The notes under the pieces are model-generated. The model was not told where the DNA came from, ran no database searches, and worked only from the letters and a program-made list of their open reading frames with translations. 5,160 bases of DNA from Candidatus Izemoplasma sp. (GTDB lineage Bacteria > Bacillota_I > Bacilli_A > Izemoplasmatales > Izemoplasmataceae): assembly GCA_007117565.1 (NCBI GenBank), contig SKGG01000048.1, positions 1 through 5,160 on the forward strand. The letters run 5' to 3'. Made by a program: the position numbers and the translations under genes. The number at the start of each line of letters is the position of its first letter. The first letter of the stretch is position 1. Below, one piece after another: positions 1 to 5,160 of this stretch.

Positions 1-594
1 AAAGAAAACAAGGTGCTTGAGCCCACCCCGGAAGAGGAAAAAGAAAGCGACATCTTAGACGATTCAAGTGCTCAAAAAGTTCCGAAATCAGATAAAAAAA
101 CAAAGTCTAAGAAGCCCACACAAACGGAAAAAATTAAAGCGTTAGAGACACAAATTGAACAGTTGACACAAACCGTGACTGAGTACAAAGATCAACTGCT
201 CAGAAACCAAGCAGAGCTGCAAAACTTCAAGCGACGTATGACGGAAGAAAAGATTAAAGACCGACAGTATGCGAACGCCGATCTAATGAAAAAGATTTTA
301 CCTGTCATTGATCATCTAGAAGCTGCCCTCACGAACGAAGGCCAAAAAGAGGCGTTTCAACCCTTTTTAAAGGGTTTTGAAATCATTCATAAAAACTTAT
401 TGGATGCGCTAAAATCTGAAGGACTAGAGATCATAGAAGCGCTTGAAAAACCGTTTGATCCTAATCTACACGAAGCAGTTATGACCGAAGCGCACGATGA
501 ATTTCCGAATCAAACCGTGATTCAAGAGTTTCAAAAAGGCTATAAATTCAAAGAACGTTTACTCAGAGCCACCATGGTCAAAGTAAGCGAATAA
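1..594 (+). CDS. grpE: GrpE, nucleotide exchange factor of DnaK (5' end outside window)
   Basis: GrpE is the cytoplasmic homodimeric cofactor that opens the DnaK nucleotide-binding domain to release ADP. The frame is open from base 1 and 197 residues are visible. The GTG at 13 has no ribosome binding site before it, so the true start is probably upstream; GrpE proteins are usually about 180-210 residues, so little should be missing. In visible numbering, residues 1-45 are a charged, Lys/Glu-rich, probably disordered tail. About 45-85 is a heptad-like coiled coil with the typical segment RNQAELQNFKRR. The rest is the four-helix and beta-wing region. The family signature is present as FDPNLHEAV (152-160) followed by GYKFKERLLRATMVKV (180-195). 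One oddity is Glu149 where many homologues have Gly just before FDP. The gene ends 21 nt before dnaK, so the two are almost certainly cotranscribed. The upstream control region, where an hrcA gene and CIRCE operator would be expected in this lineage, is not in the window. Confidence 0.96.
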   Translation, partial: KENKVLEPTPEEEKESDILDDSSAQKVPKSDKKTKSKKPTQTEKIKALETQIEQLTQTVTEYKDQLLRNQAELQNFKRRMTEEKIKDRQYANADLMKKILPVIDHLEAALTNEGQKEAFQPFLKGFEIIHKNLLDALKSEGLEIIEALEKPFDPNLHEAVMTEAHDEFPNQTVIQEFQKGYKFKERLLRATMVKVSE

Positions 595-600
595 CGATAA

Positions 601-2442
<1,842 letters not shown>

Positions 2443-2446
2443 GGTT

Positions 2447-2468
2447 AAAAGCAGCAAAGCTGCTTTTT
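2447..2468 (+). terminator. Terminator-like hairpin between dnaK and dnaJ (possible attenuator)
   Basis: AAAAGCAGC pairs perfectly with GCTGCTTTT across a 3-nt AAA loop, giving a 9-bp stem of which five pairs are the GCAGC/GCTGC core, ending in a run of five T. It starts 4 nt after the dnaK stop codon. This has the form of an intrinsic terminator but is short with few U residues, and no promoter is visible between it and dnaJ. It is therefore best read as partial termination, or as a 3'-end stabiliser after RNA processing, which would make dnaK more abundant than dnaJ. The structure is seen directly; the role is inferred. Confidence 0.75.
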
Positions 2469-2479
2469 CCCTATCTCTA

Positions 2480-2487
2480 GAGGTGAT
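2480..2487 (+). promoter_or_regulatory. Ribosome binding site of dnaJ
   Basis: GAGGTGAT matches eight consecutive bases of the extended anti-Shine-Dalgarno complement (AAGGAGGTGAT) and ends 3 nt before the ATG at 2491, leaving 7 nt after the GAGG core. It supports this dnaJ start. It begins 12 nt after the hairpin ends, so the hairpin should not block it. Confidence 0.85.
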
Positions 2488-2490
2488 TGC

Positions 2491-3606
2491 ATGAGTAAAC
2501 GAGATTATTATGAAGTTTTGGGCGTCGATAAAAATGTCGGTCAAGACGAACTTAAAAAAGCGTATCGAAAACTAGCCCGTCAATACCATCCTGATGTGAA
2601 CAAAGAAGCGGATGCTGAGGGAAAGTTTAAAGAGATTCAAGAAGCGTATGATGTCTTATCAGACTCACAAAAGCGTGCCCAATACGACCGTTTTGGCCAC
2701 CAAGCCAATCAACAAGGCTTTGGCGGCGGGTTTGAAGGTGGCTTTGGGGATTTTGATTTCAATGACATTTTTTCCTCATTCTTTGGTGGTGGTGGTGGCC
2801 GTGCCCAATCCCGTGCCAATCAACCACGCAAAGGTCAAGACATTCATAAACGAATGAAAGTGTCCTTTGAAGATGCGGTAAACGGCGCTAAAAAAACGAT
2901 TAAAACAGCGGTATATGAAGAATGTCATACCTGTCATGGGACAGGGGCCTTCTCTAAAAACGACGTTTCAACGTGTTCAGAATGTCGCGGGAGTGGAACG
3001 GTGACGGTCGAGCAGCAAACACTGTTTGGTCGTACGCGTACCCAAACCGCTTGTCCAAAATGTGGTGGATCAGGGAAAACCATTTCAAAGAAATGCCAAA
3101 CCTGTCAAGGGGATGGCATGGTCAGTAAAAATAAAACCGTCACCGTTAATATCCCCCAAGGCATCGACAACAATAATCAATTAAGAATGCCAGGTTATGG
3201 TCATAAAGGCATAAATGGTGGTCCTAATGGGGATCTTTACATCGTCTTTGAGGTCGAAGAGGATCCAAAATATGAGCGGCATGGGGACGACTTAGTGATG
3301 GATATGCCGTTAACCGTGACACAAGCGACCTTGGGTGATGAGATTGTGGTACCCACGCCTTATGGGAACATCAAGTTAAAAATCCCAGCGGGAACCCAAT
3401 CACAAAAAACATTTAGAATCCGTGGTAAAGGGATGCCTAACCTTCGCAGTAAAAAAATTGGCGATTTACACGTGGTTGTCCGCGTCGTTACGCCGACAAA
3501 ACTCACACGTGAACAAGAGAAGCTTTTCCGTAAATTATCAGAGACAAATCTTGAAAGTAACGACGCTTCGGTGTGGGAAAAGTTTAAAAATGTGTTTAAA
3601 CAATAA
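2491..3606 (+). CDS. dnaJ: DnaJ, Hsp40 co-chaperone (class I)
   Basis: DnaJ binds unfolded substrates, passes them to DnaK and stimulates DnaK ATP hydrolysis. The 371-residue protein has the full class I architecture. The J domain (about 4-68) carries the essential HPD motif at 33-35. A Gly/Phe-rich linker follows (about 76-103), including five consecutive glycines at 99-103. The zinc-binding region has four CxxCxGxG repeats starting at Cys145, Cys162, Cys188 and Cys202, and all eight cysteines are present. The C-terminal substrate-binding and dimerisation region runs from about 215 to 371, with the conserved GDLYIVFEV (247-255) and GDLHVVVRV (324-332) strands. The start is supported by a strong ribosome binding site and the family-typical [12 protein letters not shown] beginning. 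It lies 48 nt downstream of dnaK with a hairpin in the gap, so its level may be set below that of DnaK. Trp362 is the only Trp codon (TGG) I find in any gene of the window. Confidence 0.99.
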   Translation: MSKRDYYEVLGVDKNVGQDELKKAYRKLARQYHPDVNKEADAEGKFKEIQEAYDVLSDSQKRAQYDRFGHQANQQGFGGGFEGGFGDFDFNDIFSSFFGGGGGRAQSRANQPRKGQDIHKRMKVSFEDAVNGAKKTIKTAVYEECHTCHGTGAFSKNDVSTCSECRGSGTVTVEQQTLFGRTRTQTACPKCGGSGKTISKKCQTCQGDGMVSKNKTVTVNIPQGIDNNNQLRMPGYGHKGINGGPNGDLYIVFEVEEDPKYERHGDDLVMDMPLTVTQATLGDEIVVPTPYGNIKLKIPAGTQSQKTFRIRGKGMPNLRSKKIGDLHVVVRVVTPTKLTREQEKLFRKLSETNLESNDASVWEKFKNVFKQ

Positions 3607-3624
3607 AGGCCATTGGCCTTTTTT
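3605..3624 (+). terminator. Intrinsic terminator of the grpE-dnaK-dnaJ operon
   Basis: AAAGGCC and GGCCTTT form a 7-bp perfect stem with a 3-nt ATT loop, followed by three more T (six T in a row at 3619-3624). The left arm includes the last two bases of the dnaJ stop codon. The stem is short, so some read-through into mtaB is plausible. Its loop and right arm also supply the probable -35 of the next promoter. Confidence 0.8.
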
Positions 3625-3640
3625 GTTGGTATGATATAAT
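3613..3640 (+). promoter_or_regulatory. Vegetative promoter of mtaB (extended -10)
   Basis: The -10 hexamer TATAAT (3635-3640) is a perfect consensus match and is preceded by TGA, giving the TGn extended -10 typical of Gram-positive housekeeping promoters. The best -35 is TTGGCC (3613-3618), matching TTGACA at four of six positions with a 16-nt spacer. A start of transcription near 3646-3648 is expected, leaving a leader of only about 11-13 nt before the ATG at 3659. No promoter mapping is available; the call rests on the motif and its position. Confidence 0.8.
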
Positions 3641-3644
3641 GCCT

Positions 3645-3652
3645 AAGAGGTG
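3645..3652 (+). promoter_or_regulatory. Ribosome binding site deciding the mtaB start
   Basis: AAGAGGTG resembles AAGGAGGTG and leaves 6 nt before the ATG at 3659. An in-frame GTG at 3650 lies inside this site and has no ribosome binding site of its own, so it is an unlikely start. The predicted transcript would begin almost at this sequence. Confidence 0.8.
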
Positions 3653-3658
3653 CATGTT

Positions 3659-4948
3659 ATGACCATAAGTTTTGCGACGCTTGGATGTAAAGTGAATAGT
3701 TATGAAAGTCAGGCGTTGATGACGTTTTTTGAAGATCACCATTACACCGTGGTGCCTTTTAAACAATATGCCGATGTGTATGTCATTAACACCTGTAGCG
3801 TCACCAATCAAAGCGATGTTAAATCACGGAAGTTAATCCGTCAAGCCCTGAGGCTAAATCCTGAGGCTGTCGTAGCCGTCATCGGCTGTTATGCGCAATT
3901 AAAGAGTGAAGATATCTTAGCCATTGACGGTGTCGATATTGTGATGGGTACGCAAGACCGCATGCGTCTGCTTGAACATGTTGAACGTGTGTTGGCTGAT
4001 AGACAAACCATTCTTGACGTTCAAGATGTTTCTAAAACGCGTCGTTTTGATCAACTTAATGTGACCCATTTTAAAGACCATACACGTGCTTACGTGAAAA
4101 TCCAAGATGGCTGTCAGATGTTTTGCACGTTTTGCATCATCCCTTTTGCTAGAGGCCCGATGCGCTCGCGCCCCATGGCGGAGGTCATTCAAGAAATAAA
4201 TACACTCGTCAGCCAAGGGTATAAAGAAGTCGTACTTACGGGCATTCACACGGGTGGTTATGGCTTAGAAACCAAGACCCATACACTCATCGATTTAGTG
4301 GATGCCATTTTAGAACAAACCCACGTTGAACGTTTAAGAATATCTTCGATTGAGTTTAATCAAGTGACCGATGCTTTAGTTAAAAGGATGCAGCGTGAAG
4401 ACCGTTTGGCACAGCATTTACACATTCCCTTGCAAAGCGGTTCCAATACCATTTTGAAAAAAATGCGAAGACGTTATGATGTTGAGACGTTTGTTAAAAA
4501 CATTCAAAAGATTCAAACCGCCTTGCCACAGTGTCTTATCACGACAGACCTAATCGTCGGGTTTCCTGGAGAAACGGATGAAGACTTTCAAATGACATTA
4601 GATACCTTAAAGGCCTGTCAGTTCTATCAAGTTCACGTGTTCCCTTACTCTAAACGTTCCGGTACCAAAGCCGCGTTAATGAATCACCACCTGGCTAAAT
4701 CCGTTAAATCTTTCCGCGTCAATCAAGTGATGCACTTGAGCGAGCAAATGCAACAAAAGCATCTTAGAACCAAAAGAGGACATCGCTTAGATGTCATCGT
4801 TGAACACGTTGAAGACGATGTTGCCTTTGGCCATAGCAGCGAATATATTTATGTGAAACTTTCGGCAAAAAGTCTTCGTAAGGGTCAAAGAGTGACGGGA
4901 TACCTCATTGATGACGGCTTTCCTATCCCGTTTTTAGAAGTTTTATGA
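3659..4948 (+). CDS. mtaB: MtaB, tRNA t6A37 methylthiotransferase (radical SAM)
   Basis: MtaB (Bacillus YqeV) adds a methylthio group to C2 of N6-threonylcarbamoyladenosine at tRNA position 37, giving ms2t6A in tRNA-Lys(UUU) and improving decoding. From the ATG at 3659 the protein is 429 residues, normal for the family. The N-terminal methylthiotransferase domain starts with ATLGCKVNSYES and holds the three auxiliary-cluster cysteines Cys10, Cys46 (NTCSVTN) and Cys77 (GCYAQ). The radical SAM motif CxxxCxxC is Cys152, Cys156 and Cys159, followed by PFARGPMRSR. The barrel contains VVLTGIHTGGYG (191-202), HLHIPLQSGSNTILKKMRR (253-271) and DLIVGFPGETDEDF (297-310). A TRAM-type RNA-binding domain occupies about 365-429. 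GIHTGGYG and the C-terminal domain favour MtaB over MiaB or RimO. It has its own promoter downstream of the dnaJ terminator. It ends in TGA, with an in-frame TAA 9 nt further on. No terminator hairpin is visible after it. Confidence 0.95.
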   Translation: MTISFATLGCKVNSYESQALMTFFEDHHYTVVPFKQYADVYVINTCSVTNQSDVKSRKLIRQALRLNPEAVVAVIGCYAQLKSEDILAIDGVDIVMGTQDRMRLLEHVERVLADRQTILDVQDVSKTRRFDQLNVTHFKDHTRAYVKIQDGCQMFCTFCIIPFARGPMRSRPMAEVIQEINTLVSQGYKEVVLTGIHTGGYGLETKTHTLIDLVDAILEQTHVERLRISSIEFNQVTDALVKRMQREDRLAQHLHIPLQSGSNTILKKMRRRYDVETFVKNIQKIQTALPQCLITTDLIVGFPGETDEDFQMTLDTLKACQFYQVHVFPYSKRSGTKAALMNHHLAKSVKSFRVNQVMHLSEQMQQKHLRTKRGHRLDVIVEHVEDDVAFGHSSEYIYVKLSAKSLRKGQRVTGYLIDDGFPIPFLEVL

Positions 4949-4973
4949 AAAAAAAGTTAAAAAAACGCTTAAA
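4948..4973 (+). other. Phased A-tracts upstream of the rpsU promoter
   Basis: An A8 run (4948-4955), an A7 run (4959-4965) and AAA (4971-4973) have centres about 10.5 and 10 bp apart, one helical turn each. In-phase A-tracts bend DNA intrinsically. They end about 24 bp before the -35 of the rpsU promoter, with an AT-rich stretch (TATTATTTGGATATTTT) between, so they could act as upstream promoter sequence. The spacing is seen directly; the effect is inferred. Confidence 0.5.
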
Positions 4974-4996
4974 TCGTCTATTATTTGGATATTTTC

Positions 4997-5025
4997 TTTA
5001 CACTAAGCCATTTTTTTGATATTAT
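4997..5025 (+). promoter_or_regulatory. Strong vegetative promoter of rpsU
   Basis: The -35 TTTACA (4997-5002, five of six to TTGACA) and -10 TATTAT (5020-5025, five of six to TATAAT) are 17 nt apart, and TGA immediately before the -10 makes it an extended -10 promoter. The spacer contains a T7 run (5011-5017). Transcription should begin near 5031-5033, giving a leader of about 30 nt. This suggests rpsU is transcribed independently of mtaB. Confidence 0.85.
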
Positions 5026-5047
5026 GATGAAGGAAATTCACGAGTGG

Positions 5048-5054
5048 AAGGAGG
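5048..5054 (+). promoter_or_regulatory. Ribosome binding site deciding the rpsU start
   Basis: AAGGAGG is a perfect Shine-Dalgarno match with an 8-nt gap to the ATG at 5063. Two further in-frame ATGs at 5024 and 5027 lie at or next to the promoter -10 and would precede the transcript start, so 5063 is the start. Confidence 0.92.
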
Positions 5055-5062
5055 GACACCTC

Positions 5063-5160
5063 ATGGCAAAAACTGTTGTTCGAAACAACGAATCGTTAGA
5101 AGACGCGCTTAAACGCTTTAAGCGTGATGTTTCGCGTTCTGGGACCCTGCAAGAAGCTCG
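5063..5160 (+). CDS. rpsU: 30S ribosomal protein S21 (3' end outside window)
   Basis: S21 is a small basic protein of the 30S ribosomal subunit platform near the 3' end of 16S rRNA, where it helps initiation. The visible 32 complete codons begin [20 protein letters not shown] and continue with [13 protein letters not shown]. This is the conserved N-terminal part of bacterial S21, including the [12 protein letters not shown] helix and the GTLQEAR segment. The full protein is usually about 55-70 residues, so roughly half is shown. It has a strong promoter and ribosome binding site of its own, as expected for a highly expressed ribosomal gene. In many Bacillota rpsU is followed by the GatB/Yqey-domain gene yqeY, which would lie beyond the window. 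Confidence 0.96.
   Translation, partial: MAKTVVRNNESLEDALKRFKRDVSRSGTLQEA

Noticed and set aside
13..15. GTG as the start of grpE
   Set aside because: No Shine-Dalgarno precedes it and the frame stays open to the window edge, so the real start is probably upstream.
3650..3652. GTG as the start of mtaB
   Set aside because: It lies within the ribosome binding site of the ATG at 3659, and starting there would add residues MHV that the family start (M-x-I/V-x-F-x-TLGCKVN) does not need.
3917..4249. Minus-strand open frame of 110 codons within mtaB
   Set aside because: It is wholly inside the well-supported mtaB gene, with no recognisable motif or initiation signal.
5024..5062. In-frame ATG codons at 5024 and 5027 that would extend S21 by 12-13 residues
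   Set aside because: They lie at or next to the -10 element, upstream of the expected transcript start, and have no ribosome binding site. S21 homologues begin at the ATG at 5063.

Overview
This is an ordinary bacterial housekeeping segment with every gene on the + strand: the 3' part of grpE, complete dnaK and dnaJ, complete mtaB, and the 5' end of rpsU. It suggests a low-GC Gram-positive lineage (Bacillota, or a standard-code relative of the Mollicutes). The evidence is DnaK without the roughly 20-residue insert of Gram-negative DnaK, strong AAGGAGG-type ribosome binding sites, TGn-extended -10 promoters, and the gene order hrcA/grpE-dnaK-dnaJ...mtaB...rpsU known from Bacillus. I cannot name a genus. 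By eye the GC content is moderate, which argues against a classical Mycoplasma.

Layout. Bases 1-594 hold grpE, with its start upstream of the window. Then come dnaK (616-2442) and dnaJ (2491-3606). A 21-nt gap separates grpE and dnaK. The 48-nt gap between dnaK and dnaJ contains a terminator-like hairpin (2447-2468) that may lower dnaJ expression relative to dnaK. A short intrinsic terminator (3605-3624) overlaps the dnaJ stop codon. Fused to it is a promoter with an extended -10 (3613-3640) that drives mtaB (3659-4948) from a very short leader. The 114-nt mtaB-rpsU gap has phased A-tracts and a near-consensus promoter (4997-5025), followed by a strong ribosome binding site and rpsU (5063 to beyond the window end).

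The first three genes encode the Hsp70 machine: DnaK is the ATP-driven chaperone, DnaJ delivers substrates and stimulates ATP hydrolysis, and GrpE releases ADP. MtaB (tRNA ms2t6A37 methylthiotransferase) and ribosomal protein S21 are translation genes that sit beside the chaperone cluster in many Bacillota. In Bacillus, prmA and rsmE lie between dnaJ and mtaB; here they are absent and replaced by 52 nt of terminator plus promoter. No mobile element, CRISPR array, RNA gene or unknown system was found. The points worth a second look are regulatory.
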